Below are positions 8,134 through 16,901 of a DNA stretch of 56,413 nt, piece by piece. Each line of letters opens with the position of its first letter. Positions within the stretch are counted from its first letter, which is position 1. A program made the translations under genes and the position numbers. Under the pieces are notes generated by a model, which did no database searches, had not been told where the DNA came from, and was given only the letters and a program-made list of their open reading frames with translations. The DNA comes from Fidelibacterota bacterium (GTDB lineage: Bacteria; Pseudomonadota; Alphaproteobacteria; Rhodospirillales; Rhodospirillaceae). Location: the NCBI GenBank assembly GCA_947476625.1, contig CANJRA010000017.1:1-56413 (forward strand), written 5' to 3'.

Positions 8134-8790
8134 TCAGAATTCGGCGGCGACCTCTTCAAGCTCGTCCGGCTCGGCCTTCGCGGCTTCGATCCATTCAAGC
8201 ATGGCCGGCCATTTCATAATGGCTTTGCAATACGCCTTACTGACATCGTCGAGCATGACACCATAGGTGTGAAAGCGCGTACAGACCGGCGCGTACATCG
8301 CATCCGCCATTGTCAGCTTTTTGCCGAAAAGATAGGGCCCGCCGTAGGCATCCAGGCAATCCTGCCAAATCGCGAAAACCCGGGCGATATCAGGTTTAGC
8401 CCCGGCCCAGGTTTTGAAATCCGGGTGGTGGGCTTTCAAGTTCATCGGCAGAGCCGAGCGAAGATTATAGAATCCGGCATGCATTTCGCCGCAGATCGAG
8501 CGGCAATGGGCGCGCAAGATTCGGTCTTTCGGTAAGAGACCGGCTTCGGGCTTCAATTCGGCCAGATACTCCCCGATTGAAAGCGTGTCCCAGATTTTCG
8601 CGCCTTCATGCTCCAGACGCGGCACCAGTACCGAGGGCGAGAGCAGCAAGAGCTCGGCCCTGTTCGTAGGATCGTCAATGGAAACGGGCTTAACCGCCAC
8701 CTCCAGCCCCGCCATCTTGCACAGGAGCCAGGCCCTTAGGGACCACGAGGAATAGTTCCTACTCGAAATCGTGAGTACGGCAGCCGCCAT
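8134..8790 (-). CDS. Glutathione S-transferase family protein
   Basis: A 218-residue soluble protein with a thioredoxin-like N-terminal domain (LTISSRNYSSWSLRAWLL, then SPSVLVPRLEHEGAKIWDTLSIGEYL, where a cis-proline and a glutathione-contacting D/S pair are expected) and an all-helical C-terminal domain. It may detoxify electrophiles with glutathione, or have another thiol-transfer role. ATG 8790 is chosen over an upstream in-frame start because it carries a GAAGGGG ribosome-binding site and begins at the conserved first strand. It lies directly upstream of the hydroxybutyrate dehydrogenase gene. Confidence 0.82.
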   Translation of the reverse strand: MAAAVLTISSRNYSSWSLRAWLLCKMAGLEVAVKPVSIDDPTNRAELLLLSPSVLVPRLEHEGAKIWDTLSIGEYLAELKPEAGLLPKDRILRAHCRSICGEMHAGFYNLRSALPMNLKAHHPDFKTWAGAKPDIARVFAIWQDCLDAYGGPYLFGKKLTMADAMYAPVCTRFHTYGVMLDDVSKAYCKAIMKWPAMLEWIEAAKAEPDELEEVAAEF

Positions 8791-8842
8791 GCCTTGAACC
8801 CCTTCTAGGGCGTAAACCACGCCAGCCCACACCCCCAGGAGG

Positions 8843-8851
8843 TTATCCACA
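8843..8851 (+). promoter_or_regulatory. Single consensus DnaA-box-like nonamer
   Basis: TTATCCACA is a perfect consensus DnaA box, in the divergent region between the GST and phaZ genes and followed by GGGG. It stands alone, so it is not an origin. It may be a DnaA-regulated site or chance. Confidence 0.3.
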
Positions 8852-8959
8852 GGGGTTACAGGGCCATGCAAAAATGATCATCTCGCAATGCAGCATAAAT
8901 TGCACTAGGCTTTCTGTATCGGGTGCTATTTTGTTGGCCCGAAACATTTTGGAGTGTGT

Positions 8960-10174
8960 GTGCTGTATTCCGCATACCAATGGCAGACTGACCTGATGAA
9001 GCCCCTGCGCCGTGCCGCGGCGGGGGTTCAGGGCGCTCTCAAACCCTTTACGGGTATCCCAGGCTTTGGCGGGCTGGCTTATGTCGGTGCCATAGCGGAA
9101 ATGGTATCGCGCTCGGCCCTGACGCATCATCGCCCTGACTTCGGAATCGAGCGCGTGCTCGTCGGCAACGAAGAGGTCGCGGTAATTGAACAAGTCGCGC
9201 ACCGCACACCGTTCTGCACGTTGCTGCATTTCCGGAAAGATATTGTGACGGCGCAGCCAAAAGTACTCGTGGTCGCACCGCTGTCGGGACATTTCGCGAC
9301 GCTTCTGCGCAGCACGTTTCGTACGTTGTTGCCCGAGCACGATGTCTACATGACCGACTGGCATAATGCGCGTGACATTCCCGTCGAAGCCGGCGAATTC
9401 GGTTTTGACGATTACGTCGAGCACGTCATTACGTTTCTGGAAGTCTTAGGCCCCGACTCGCATGTTATCGCGGTGTGTCAGCCTTGCGTGCACGCACTGG
9501 CCGCTGTAGCCGTCATGGCGCAGACCAAAAATCCCGCACAGCCGAGCAGCATGACGTTGATGGCCGGCCCCGTGGATACGCGCGTTAATCCCACCAATGT
9601 CAACAAGCTCGCGAGCGAAAAACCGATTTCGTGGTTCGAGAAGAATCTTATTTCTAAGGTACCCGCGTGCCACAAGGGCCGCGGTCGGCGCGTTTATCCC
9701 GGCTTCCTGCAGCTCTTCGCCTTCATGTCCATGAACAGCGCGCGTCATCGCAAGGCGCACCAGGACCTGTTCATGCATCTGGCCGCTGGCGAAGTTGAGA
9801 AAGCCGAAGAGATTAAAGATTTCTACGACGAATATTTCGCCGTGCTCGATCTCACCGCCGAGTTTTATCTCGAGACGGTCGAGCGCGTGTTTCAAAACGC
9901 GGCCCTCGCCGAAGGCACGCTCACGTATCGCGGCATGCCGGTCGATCCCGGCGCCATTCGCCGCACAGCCCTTCTGACCATTGAAGGCGAGCGCGACGAT
10001 ATCTGCGCGCCCGGCCAAACCGTGGCCGCCCACGACATCTGTACGGGTATCAAGCCCTACATGAAACGCCATCATTATCAGGCCGGTGTCGGCCATTACG
10101 GCGTCTTCAGCGGGCGGCGTTGGGAGAATCAGATCTACCCAATGGTCCGCAGCATGATCCTCTCTATGGCCTGA
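8960..10174 (+). CDS. phaZ: Intracellular poly(3-hydroxybutyrate) depolymerase
   Basis: A 404-residue alpha/beta-hydrolase-like enzyme that degrades stored PHB granules. The nucleophile motif VCQPCVH puts the catalytic cysteine at residue 176, as in the PhaZ1-type intracellular depolymerases that use Cys instead of Ser. TDWHNARDIP, HVIAVCQPC and the late GVGHYGVFSGRRW (catalytic His) match the family. GTG 8960 gives the typical start (LYSAYQWQTDLMKPLR), and GGAG lies 5 bases upstream of it. GTG 8954 is also open. The hydroxybutyrate dehydrogenase gene is close by, so polymer degradation and monomer oxidation are encoded together. Confidence 0.92.
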   Translation: MLYSAYQWQTDLMKPLRRAAAGVQGALKPFTGIPGFGGLAYVGAIAEMVSRSALTHHRPDFGIERVLVGNEEVAVIEQVAHRTPFCTLLHFRKDIVTAQPKVLVVAPLSGHFATLLRSTFRTLLPEHDVYMTDWHNARDIPVEAGEFGFDDYVEHVITFLEVLGPDSHVIAVCQPCVHALAAVAVMAQTKNPAQPSSMTLMAGPVDTRVNPTNVNKLASEKPISWFEKNLISKVPACHKGRGRRVYPGFLQLFAFMSMNSARHRKAHQDLFMHLAAGEVEKAEEIKDFYDEYFAVLDLTAEFYLETVERVFQNAALAEGTLTYRGMPVDPGAIRRTALLTIEGERDDICAPGQTVAAHDICTGIKPYMKRHHYQAGVGHYGVFSGRRWENQIYPMVRSMILSMA

Positions 10175-10201
10175 CCCGCCTTATAATATTAGAGTTTAAC
10201 C

Positions 10202-10978
10202 GTGACCCCCCGATCGAACATCAAGGCCGCCGTTGCGGCGGCCTTCGGCGCTGCCGTCGATACTTACGACGACAAAGCCGATGTCCAACGCGAAGCCGCC
10301 GAGCGATTGTTTGGCCGGCTTCCCGGCCTAGCCTTGCCCACGAATCCCCGCATCCTCGAAATCGGCTGCGGCACAGGCTTTCTGAGCCGCATGCTCGCCG
10401 ACATGAACACCGAAGAACTGGTCGTCTCTGACATTTCCGACGCCATGCTGGCGCGCTGCCGCCAGACGTTGGGCGCTGTCGCGAGCCACGCGCGTTTTCT
10501 CGTCATGGACGGCGAAGAGCCCAGCGAAAGCGCCGGCAGCGGATTCGATCTGATCTGCTCGAGCATGGCTTTCCAGTGGTTCAACAACATGTCGCAGTCG
10601 TTGGAACGTCTCGCATCCTTGTTGGCCCCGGGCGGGCATCTGGTGTTCGCGACACTGGCGGCGGAAAGTTTTCACGAGTGGACACAAGCCCACGCCGATT
10701 TGAACATGACATCGTCGGTGCGTAGTTATCCAACCGCCGACGCCCTCGCGCGCATGTTGCCGAAGCGCGGTGAAGGCCGGGTCGAGGAAGAACACATCGT
10801 GCGGCATTATCCCGATGGTCACGACTTCCTTGGCCATCTGAAACGCATCGGCGCGCACCTGCCGGAAAGCAGCCATCGCCCGGTCGCCCCCGGCGCGCTG
10901 CGGCGTGTGCTGCGTCAGTTCGAAGGCGGCATTTCAGTGACCTATCACATGGCCTACGGCCTGTGGCGGCGCGCCTAA
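10202..10978 (+). CDS. bioC: Malonyl-ACP O-methyltransferase, biotin synthesis
   Basis: A 258-residue SAM-dependent methyltransferase with motif I ILEIGCGTGF (51-60), an acidic post-I region (VVSDISDAML) and SSMAFQWFNN. The region FGAAVDTYDDKADVQREAAERL at the N-terminus is characteristic of BioC. BioC methylates malonyl-ACP so that fatty-acid enzymes can build pimeloyl-ACP for biotin. The location beside bioA, bioB, bioF and bioD supports this over a generic methyltransferase. It starts with GTG with no strong ribosome-binding site, and its stop overlaps the stop of the converging bioA by 4 bases. No bioH-type esterase gene is recognisable in the window. Confidence 0.85.
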   Translation: MTPRSNIKAAVAAAFGAAVDTYDDKADVQREAAERLFGRLPGLALPTNPRILEIGCGTGFLSRMLADMNTEELVVSDISDAMLARCRQTLGAVASHARFLVMDGEEPSESAGSGFDLICSSMAFQWFNNMSQSLERLASLLAPGGHLVFATLAAESFHEWTQAHADLNMTSSVRSYPTADALARMLPKRGEGRVEEEHIVRHYPDGHDFLGHLKRIGAHLPESSHRPVAPGALRRVLRQFEGGISVTYHMAYGLWRRA

Positions 10979-12237
10979 ATCTTTTTGAGAACTTCGACCA
11001 CTGTTGTGGTGAGCATGTCTAAGTCTTCCGCGCCGATAGAGAACGCGGGCGTGAGATAGACGATCTTGTTAAAGGGCCGCACCCAAACGCCGGCCTCGAT
11101 AAAACGGCGTTTCAGATCATTCAAATCGTCGATGTGCTTAAGTTCGACAACACCAATTGCGCCTTTAACGCGCACATCCTTCACGCCTTTGATATCGCGG
11201 CACGGCGCCAACCCGGTTTCAAGCGCAGCAGCTATATCAGCGATTTGCGCGAGCCGCGGTTCGTGTTCAAACATATCCAACGACGCATTGGCCGCCGCGC
11301 ACGCGAGCGGATTGGCCATATATGTCGGACCGTGCATCAGCGCATGCGACGCGGCATCGGACCAGAAAGCTTCAAAGACTTTCCGGCGCGCGACTGTTGC
11401 GGCTAACGGCAGCGTGCCGCCGGTCAACGCTTTCGACAACGTGATGATGTCCGGCACAACACCGGCAGCCTCGCAGGCAAACATGGTGCCGGTACGCCCG
11501 AAGCCCGTGAAAATCTCATCGAAGATCAATAACAGATCGTAACGGTCCGCCGCCGCGCGCAAATGCCGCAGCGCGTTGATATCATAAAACAACATACCGC
11601 CCGCGCCCTGCACCAAAGGCTCGACAATAATGCCGGCCAGCGTGTCGGCGTGTTTAGCTAAAAACGCATCGAACGCCTTGATGCTGCTTTCATCGCGCGG
11701 CAAATCGATCACGTGATGCTTCGGCAGCAATCCGCCGAACAGCGTGTGCATGCCTTCCTCGGGATCGCTCACCGCCATGGTTGCGATGGTATCGCCGTGG
11801 TAGCCGCCTTTAAAGGCGACGAAGGTATGGCGCGTGCGCACGCCCTGGTTCAGCCAGTACTGCGTCGCCATCTTGAGCGCGACTTCGACGGCGACCGAAC
11901 CTGAGTCGGTAAAGAACACACGATCCAAATCGCCCGGCAACATCGCTGCCAAACGCTTCGCCAGCGTCAGCGCCGGTTTATGCGCCAGTCCGCCGAACAT
12001 CACATGCGGCATGAGTTCCAATTGGGTCGCCACGGCGGCGCGGATATGCGGATGATTGTAGCCGTGACAGGCGGTCCACCACGACGCGATGCCGTCCACC
12101 AGTTCGCGCCCATCATCGAGAACAATGCGCGTGTCATGCGTGTGCGACACCGCAAGCGGCGGTGTGACAGTTTTCATCTGCGTATAAGGCAGCCAGATAT
12201 GCGGAAAGCCGGACTCGTACCAATCTGGTTTGGTCAC
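10975..12237 (-). CDS. bioA: Adenosylmethionine-8-amino-7-oxononanoate aminotransferase
   Basis: A 420-residue class III PLP aminotransferase that converts KAPA to DAPA using SAM as amino donor. Visible are HIWLPYTQMK at the start, GIASWWTACHGYNHPH, FTDSGSVAVEVALKMA, the PLP-contacting FDEIFTGFGRTG and the lysine of LSKALTGG (about residue 269). The open frame extends 24 codons upstream, but GTG 12237 gives the family-typical N-terminus and lies 13 bases after the bioB stop, so bioB and bioA form one transcription unit. WWTACHGYNHPH is diagnostic for BioA among class III enzymes. Confidence 0.93.
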   Translation of the reverse strand: MTKPDWYESGFPHIWLPYTQMKTVTPPLAVSHTHDTRIVLDDGRELVDGIASWWTACHGYNHPHIRAAVATQLELMPHVMFGGLAHKPALTLAKRLAAMLPGDLDRVFFTDSGSVAVEVALKMATQYWLNQGVRTRHTFVAFKGGYHGDTIATMAVSDPEEGMHTLFGGLLPKHHVIDLPRDESSIKAFDAFLAKHADTLAGIIVEPLVQGAGGMLFYDINALRHLRAAADRYDLLLIFDEIFTGFGRTGTMFACEAAGVVPDIITLSKALTGGTLPLAATVARRKVFEAFWSDAASHALMHGPTYMANPLACAAANASLDMFEHEPRLAQIADIAAALETGLAPCRDIKGVKDVRVKGAIGVVELKHIDDLNDLKRRFIEAGVWVRPFNKIVYLTPAFSIGAEDLDMLTTTVVEVLKKI

Positions 12238-12250
12238 GGGCGCTATCCCG

Positions 12251-13246
12251 CTAGCCGGGCATCGGTACCATGCCGAGGCGTGCGAACAACGCCATGTCCT
12301 GGTCTTCATCGGGGTTGGACGTCGTCAGCAATTTCGATCCGTAGAAGATCGAATTGGCACCCGCCATGAAGCACATGGCCTGCACTTCATCGGACATTTT
12401 CTCGCGGCCCGCCGACAGGCGCACCATCGATTGCGGCATGGTGATGCGGGCCACGGCAATCGTGCGAATGAAATCGAAATGATCGAGCTTCTTCACGTTC
12501 TTCAACGGCGTGCCTTCGATCGGCACCAGCATGTTGATCGGCACGCTTTGCGGATGCTCCGGCAAGGTCGCGAGCGCCGTAATCATGCCGACACGGTCCT
12601 CGGCTTCTTCGCCCATGCCGACGATACCACCGGCGCAAACATTGATTCCTGCGTCGCGCACATTGGCCAGCGTATCCAAGCGGTCGCCAAAGGTGCGCGT
12701 CGTAATCACCTTCTCGTAATACTCGGGCGAGGTATCGAGGTTGTGATTGTAGTAATCGAGGCCGGAACGTTTCAGGCGGATGGCCTGCGCGGGCGACAGC
12801 ATGCCGAGCGTGACGCACGATTCCATGCCCAGCGCCTTGACGCCTTCGATCATGGCGCAAACCGTTTCCAGATCGCGGTCCTTGGGCGAGCGCCAGGCCG
12901 CACCCATACAGAATCTTGTCGCACCCGTCGACTTGGCGGCGCGGGCCTCGGCCAGCACCTTCTCGACTTCCATCAGCTTCGACGCTTGAAGGCCGCTGTC
13001 GTGATGGGCGCTTTGCGAGCAATAGCCGCAATCCTCGGGGCAGCCGCCGGTCTTGATCGACAGCAGCGTCGAAACCTGGACTTCGCGCGGGTCGAAATGC
13101 ATCCGGTGAACGGTCTGGGCCTGGAACATCAGCTCCGGCAGCGGCAGGGCAAACAGCCCCCGCACCTCGTCCCGCGACCAATCGTGTCGCATGGCGCCTA
13201 ATTGGGGTAGTTTTACAACCGGTCGGGCCTCGACGGTCACGGACAT
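12251..13246 (-). CDS. bioB: Biotin synthase
   Basis: A 331-residue radical-SAM enzyme that inserts sulfur into dethiobiotin. The 4Fe-4S/SAM motif CPEDCGYC is at Cys69, Cys73 and Cys76. The 2Fe-2S ligand region is also recognisable: RFCMGAAWR, then [13 protein letters not shown], and [18 protein letters not shown]. Length is normal. It is the first gene of the bioB-bioA unit and is divergent from bioF across 83 bases, which must hold both promoters. I looked there for a BioR-type (TTATCTATAA) or BirA-type operator and saw no convincing match. Confidence 0.97.
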   Translation of the reverse strand: MSVTVEARPVVKLPQLGAMRHDWSRDEVRGLFALPLPELMFQAQTVHRMHFDPREVQVSTLLSIKTGGCPEDCGYCSQSAHHDSGLQASKLMEVEKVLAEARAAKSTGATRFCMGAAWRSPKDRDLETVCAMIEGVKALGMESCVTLGMLSPAQAIRLKRSGLDYYNHNLDTSPEYYEKVITTRTFGDRLDTLANVRDAGINVCAGGIVGMGEEAEDRVGMITALATLPEHPQSVPINMLVPIEGTPLKNVKKLDHFDFIRTIAVARITMPQSMVRLSAGREKMSDEVQAMCFMAGANSIFYGSKLLTTSNPDEDQDMALFARLGMVPMPG

Positions 13247-13329
13247 ATTAAGTATGCCTTCCTGGAAATCACACGAGAAGCTGTTGGGGTAAATCTACAT
13301 CCCCCGGACGTCAACGAGAATAGCCGGTT

Positions 13330-14484
13330 ATGACCAGTCTCGATACCTTTGCCGCCGAGAAATTAGCCTCGCTTGAGGCCAAAAATCTGCGCCGTGAGCT
13401 GATTGAAACCGGCCGCAAAGACAGCATTTGGATGACCCGGAACGGCCGCCGGTTGCTGTCGTTTTCCTGCAACGACTACCTCAACCTCAGCCAGCATCCG
13501 GCCATTGAAAAGGCCGCCATCGCCGCTATTGAGCAACACGGCGTGGGCGCAGGGGCCTCGCGGCTGGTGACGGGCAATCATCCATTATTCGCCCAGCTTG
13601 AGCAGCGCCTCGCCCGGCTGAAAGGCACCGACGCCGCCTGTGTGTTCGGTTCGGGCTATCTCGCCAACCTCGGCATTATCTCGGCCGTCGTCGGCGGCAA
13701 CGATCTGGTGCTGGTCGATGAACTCTCGCACTCATGCATTCTGTCGGGTGCCGATCTCAGCGGCGCGACGGTTGTGACTTTCCGCCACAACGACGTCGCC
13801 CACGCCGAGGAACTCCTCAAACAACACCGCCCCAAGCATCGCCACGCGCTGATTGCCACCGACGGCGTGTTCTCCATGGACGGCGACCTTGCGCCGCTGC
13901 ACGACCTCGCCGCGCTCTCGCAAATATACGACGCCTGGCTTCTGTCTGATGACGCGCATGGCATCGGCGTGGTCGGCGGCGGACGCGGCTCCAGCTTCGT
14001 CGGCGGCAAAAAGGCCGCGGTCGATCTGCAAATGGGCACGCTCTCGAAAGCCATCGGCGGCTACGGCGGTTATCTCTGCGCCTCGCAGAACGTGATCGAT
14101 CTCATGAAATCGCGCGCACGCACGCTGGTGTATTCCACCGGCCTGCCGCCCGCCTCGGTTGCTGGGGCCATTGCGGCGATTGATTTGATCGAACGCGATC
14201 CCAACTACGCCATTAAACCTTTGCGCAAAGCCAAGGCTTTCACCGCGCGCCTTAATCTGCCCGAGGCTCAAAGCCCCATTGTCCCCATTGTCATCGGCAG
14301 CACCGAGGCCGCGCTGAACGCCTCGCGCATGCTGGAAGACGAAGGCTTTCTCGTCACTGCCATTCGTCCGCCGACGGTGCCTGCGAACACCGCGCGTCTG
14401 CGCCTCACGTTTACCGCCGCTCATCCCAATGCCGAGATCGAACGCCTTGCCGCGATCATCGGCGAACGCATCCTGGGGCACTGA
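13330..14484 (+). CDS. bioF: 8-amino-7-oxononanoate synthase
   Basis: A 384-residue alpha-oxoamine synthase (PLP type I) that condenses pimeloyl thioester with alanine. Visible are FSCNDYLNLSQHP, GVGAGASRLVTGNHP, the PLP-contacting DDAHGIGVVG and the Schiff-base lysine in TLSKAIGGYGGY (Lys240). It is followed after two bases by bioD, so translation is probably coupled. It begins at an ATG with no strong Shine-Dalgarno (ATAGCCGGTT). Related enzymes of the family (serine palmitoyl- or aminolevulinate synthase) are excluded by the setting and the short length. Confidence 0.95.
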   Translation: MTSLDTFAAEKLASLEAKNLRRELIETGRKDSIWMTRNGRRLLSFSCNDYLNLSQHPAIEKAAIAAIEQHGVGAGASRLVTGNHPLFAQLEQRLARLKGTDAACVFGSGYLANLGIISAVVGGNDLVLVDELSHSCILSGADLSGATVVTFRHNDVAHAEELLKQHRPKHRHALIATDGVFSMDGDLAPLHDLAALSQIYDAWLLSDDAHGIGVVGGGRGSSFVGGKKAAVDLQMGTLSKAIGGYGGYLCASQNVIDLMKSRARTLVYSTGLPPASVAGAIAAIDLIERDPNYAIKPLRKAKAFTARLNLPEAQSPIVPIVIGSTEAALNASRMLEDEGFLVTAIRPPTVPANTARLRLTFTAAHPNAEIERLAAIIGERILGH

Positions 14485-14486
14485 TC

Positions 14487-15164
14487 ATGACTGCTTTCTT
14501 CGTCACCGCGACCGGCACCGACATTGGCAAAACCTTCGTCACATCGGGCTTAATCCGCGCGTTCAAGGCGCGTGGGCAGAACGTCACGGCCCTCAAGCCC
14601 GTCGTCAGCGGCTACGACTTCGGCCAGGTGCAAGGCAGCGATCCCGGTGCGCTGTTAGAAGCATTAGGGCAGCCGTTGACGGAAGAAAACGTCGCGCGCA
14701 TTTCACCCTGGCGTTTTGGCGCGGCCTTATCACCCGATATGGCCGCCGCGCGTGAAGGCCGCGTCATCGACTTTGGCGCCATTGTTGATTTTACCGCACA
14801 GGCCGACGCGGATCACACCGGAATTCTATTCGTTGAAGGCGTCGGCGGCATCATGGTGCCGCTCGCCCCGCCGCTGACGACACTCGATTGGATGATCGCA
14901 CTCGGCCTGCCCGTCATCCTGGTCACCGGCAACTATCTCGGCGCGATGAGCCATACGCTCAGCGCCGTCGATGTCCTCACCCGCAGCAATCTGAAATGCG
15001 CCGCGTTGATCGTGAATGAAAGCGCTGCCAGCACCGTACCGCTGACCAAGACGGCCGAAACGCTCAGCCGCTGTCTACCCGAGATGCCGATTATCTGCGT
15101 CCCGCGCTTAAACGAACCCTCGCATCCGGTCTTCGGCCTGATCGCTGACGTGCTTGAAACATAA
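14487..15164 (+). CDS. bioD: Dethiobiotin synthetase
   Basis: A 225-residue P-loop enzyme that closes the ureido ring of DAPA with CO2 and ATP. The N-terminal FFVTATGTDIGKTFV contains the P-loop with the conserved T/S after lysine. LKPVVSGY supplies the substrate lysine, and VEGVGGIMVPL is the family motif around the catalytic loop. It is the second gene of bioF-bioD and ends 16 bases before the converging DUF3775 gene, with no evident terminator between. Confidence 0.94.
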   Translation: MTAFFVTATGTDIGKTFVTSGLIRAFKARGQNVTALKPVVSGYDFGQVQGSDPGALLEALGQPLTEENVARISPWRFGAALSPDMAAAREGRVIDFGAIVDFTAQADADHTGILFVEGVGGIMVPLAPPLTTLDWMIALGLPVILVTGNYLGAMSHTLSAVDVLTRSNLKCAALIVNESAASTVPLTKTAETLSRCLPEMPIICVPRLNEPSHPVFGLIADVLET

Positions 15165-15180
15165 TATACGCGAGACGTAG

Positions 15181-15582
15181 TTACTCCACGTCCTCACACG
15201 AAAGATCAAACTCGCTGAGGCCCTCTTCCAGCTCATCGGCCAGCAGCGGCTGACTCAGCAGATATTTGCCGACGCGCTTGGGATGCTCTTCGCGGGCAAC
15301 TTCAACAGCCTCGTCCCAATCTTCGGCCGTATACGTCCCGCGACCGACCCAGGCCAGCGCCACCAGCTCGGCCTGCTCGTCGTCGCTCAGGCTGTCGATG
15401 TAGGCCTTAAGGTCGTCGATTTCCAGATTATCGCCGCCGCCGGCGTCATCATTCTCGGGCAAATCATCGGCCAGGTCATCGCCGCTATGGCCGCCCGGCT
15501 CGTCGTCGATCGGGTCCATATCGGCCATCACCTCGCGCGCGCGGTTGATGACGTAGCAAACAGTTTCAAGAGCAATATCCAT
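15181..15582 (-). CDS. Acidic DUF3775 family protein, function unknown
   Basis: A 133-residue, strongly acidic protein. The N-terminal LETVCYVINRAREVMADMD and the later LSDDEQAELVALAWVGRGTY are the conserved blocks of DUF3775, a small family I know mainly from alphaproteobacteria. The middle (about residues 24-55) is a low-complexity D/E/G linker. No signal peptide or membrane segment is present. It follows the nrdB terminator and is probably transcribed from its own promoter. A biochemical role is not known to me. Confidence 0.8.
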   Translation of the reverse strand: MDIALETVCYVINRAREVMADMDPIDDEPGGHSGDDLADDLPENDDAGGGDNLEIDDLKAYIDSLSDDEQAELVALAWVGRGTYTAEDWDEAVEVAREEHPKRVGKYLLSQPLLADELEEGLSEFDLSCEDVE

Positions 15583-15737
15583 CTCAGTCTCCTGATCGGC
15601 GTTCAGACTTTAAGAATGTGCCGGTATTGGACAGGATTCGGCGCGCGCTTTCAACTCCGGGGCCTGTGAATTCCGGAAGTATGCCAACCTGAATGCGCCA
15701 AATCAGAAAAAGGTCCATCTCGGTAAAAGACGGCAGC

Positions 15738-15770
15738 AAAAAGGCCGCACCCTTTTGGAGCGCGGCCTTT
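15738..15770 (-). terminator. Rho-independent terminator after nrdAB
   Basis: On the minus strand, AAAGGCCGC (15762-15770) pairs exactly with GCGGCCTTT (15740-15748) around a 13-base loop, with T's following. It starts about 20 bases after the nrdB stop codon. Confidence 0.85.
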
Positions 15771-15790
15771 AGCTCAACGATCAGCATATC

Positions 15791-16840
15791 TTAGGCGGCG
15801 GCGACGTCGTCCGCGGTAGCCTTGCGCGCGTCTTTCACCTTGTCGAAGTGCGCCCACACGCCTTCAACGCCGTGCCACTGGCCGCGCGTCGCGGCTTTGG
15901 AGTATTCGGTGGAGCGGGCTTCGAAGAAGTTGGCGTGCTCGACGCCGTTCAGAATCTGCTGCAGCCAAGGCAGCGGATGTTCCTTGATGTTGTAAACCGA
16001 CGGCAGACCGAGCTGGCTCAAGCGCCAATCGGCGACATAACGGATGTACTTCTGGATGTCTTCCCGCGTCATGCCGTTGACCGGGCCCATGCTGAAAGCC
16101 AAGTCGATGAAGTTGTCTTCCAGGCCCACCACGGTTTTGCAGCAATCGACGATATCGTCTTTCACAGACTGCGTCAGGCAGCCGGTTTCGTGCGCGAATG
16201 TGTGGAACAACTTGATGATGGCTTCGCAGTGCAGGCTTTCGTCGCGCACCGACCACGAAACGATCTGGCCCATGCCCTTCATTTTGTTCTGACGCGGGAA
16301 GTTGAGCAGCATCGCGAAGCTGGCGAACAACTGCAGGCCTTCCGTGAAGCCGCCGAACATGGCCAGCGTACGCGCGATGTCGGCGGGCGTGTCGACGCCG
16401 AACTTCTGCATGTAGCTGTGTTTGTCGGCCATCTCTTTGTATTGCATGAAGGCGCCGAATTCGGCTTCCGGCATGCCGATGGTTTCAAGCAATAACGCAT
16501 AAGCCGCGATATGGATGGTTTCCATATTCGAGAACGCGGCCAGCATCATTTTAATTTCGGTCGGCTTAAAGACGCGCGAATAGCGCTCCATGTAGTTGTC
16601 GTTCACTTCGATGTCCGACTGCGTGAAGAAGCGGAAAATCTGGCTGAGCAGATTACGCTCGGTGTCGGTCAGGCGCGTCGCCCAATCCTTACAGTCTTCG
16701 CCGAGCGGAACTTCTTCGGGCATCCAGTGCACTTGCTGCTGGCGCTTCCAGTAGTCGTGCGCCCACGGATAGCGGAACGGCTTATAGCCTTGGCTCGGAA
16801 TCATGAGGCCGGGGAGAGCTTTTGGAACAATCAGATTCAT
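15791..16840 (-). CDS. nrdB: Ribonucleoside-diphosphate reductase, class Ia, beta subunit
   Basis: A 349-residue di-iron subunit that generates the tyrosyl radical used by NrdA to make deoxynucleotides aerobically. Iron ligands and radical are visible in order: SDIEV (Asp), NMETIHIAAY (Glu, His three residues on, radical Tyr seven on), GFTEGLQLFASFA, and SVRDESLHCE (Glu and His). The spacing of Glu, His and Tyr matches E. coli NrdB. There is no extra ATP-cone. It lies 61 bases downstream of nrdA, and a terminator follows, so nrdA-nrdB form a closed operon. Confidence 0.96.
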   Translation of the reverse strand: MNLIVPKALPGLMIPSQGYKPFRYPWAHDYWKRQQQVHWMPEEVPLGEDCKDWATRLTDTERNLLSQIFRFFTQSDIEVNDNYMERYSRVFKPTEIKMMLAAFSNMETIHIAAYALLLETIGMPEAEFGAFMQYKEMADKHSYMQKFGVDTPADIARTLAMFGGFTEGLQLFASFAMLLNFPRQNKMKGMGQIVSWSVRDESLHCEAIIKLFHTFAHETGCLTQSVKDDIVDCCKTVVGLEDNFIDLAFSMGPVNGMTREDIQKYIRYVADWRLSQLGLPSVYNIKEHPLPWLQQILNGVEHANFFEARSTEYSKAATRGQWHGVEGVWAHFDKVKDARKATADDVAAA

Positions 16841-16901
16841 AGCGTGTATCCTGATGAGAGCTGCAACGGTCGTAGGCGGTTAGACGCTTACTGACAGGCC
16901 C

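Noticed and set aside
8843-8851. Replication origin at the DnaA box
   Set aside because: Only one box, no AT-rich unwinding element and no dnaA, parAB or hemE/repA-type neighbours.
8955-10174. PhaZ as the missing pimeloyl-ACP esterase beside bioC
   Set aside because: Its cysteine nucleophile motif and full length match PHB depolymerases, and hydroxybutyrate dehydrogenase is next door.
12230-13201. 323-residue plus-strand frame over bioB
   Set aside because: Antisense of biotin synthase, no recognisable domain.
13247-13329. BioR or BirA operator in the bioB/bioF intergenic region
   Set aside because: No match to TTATCTATAA or to the paired TTGTAAACC-type half-sites.
15584-15787. 67-residue minus-strand frame between nrdB and the DUF3775 gene
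   Set aside because: It contains the nrdB terminator hairpin within its own codons, so it is unlikely to be translated.
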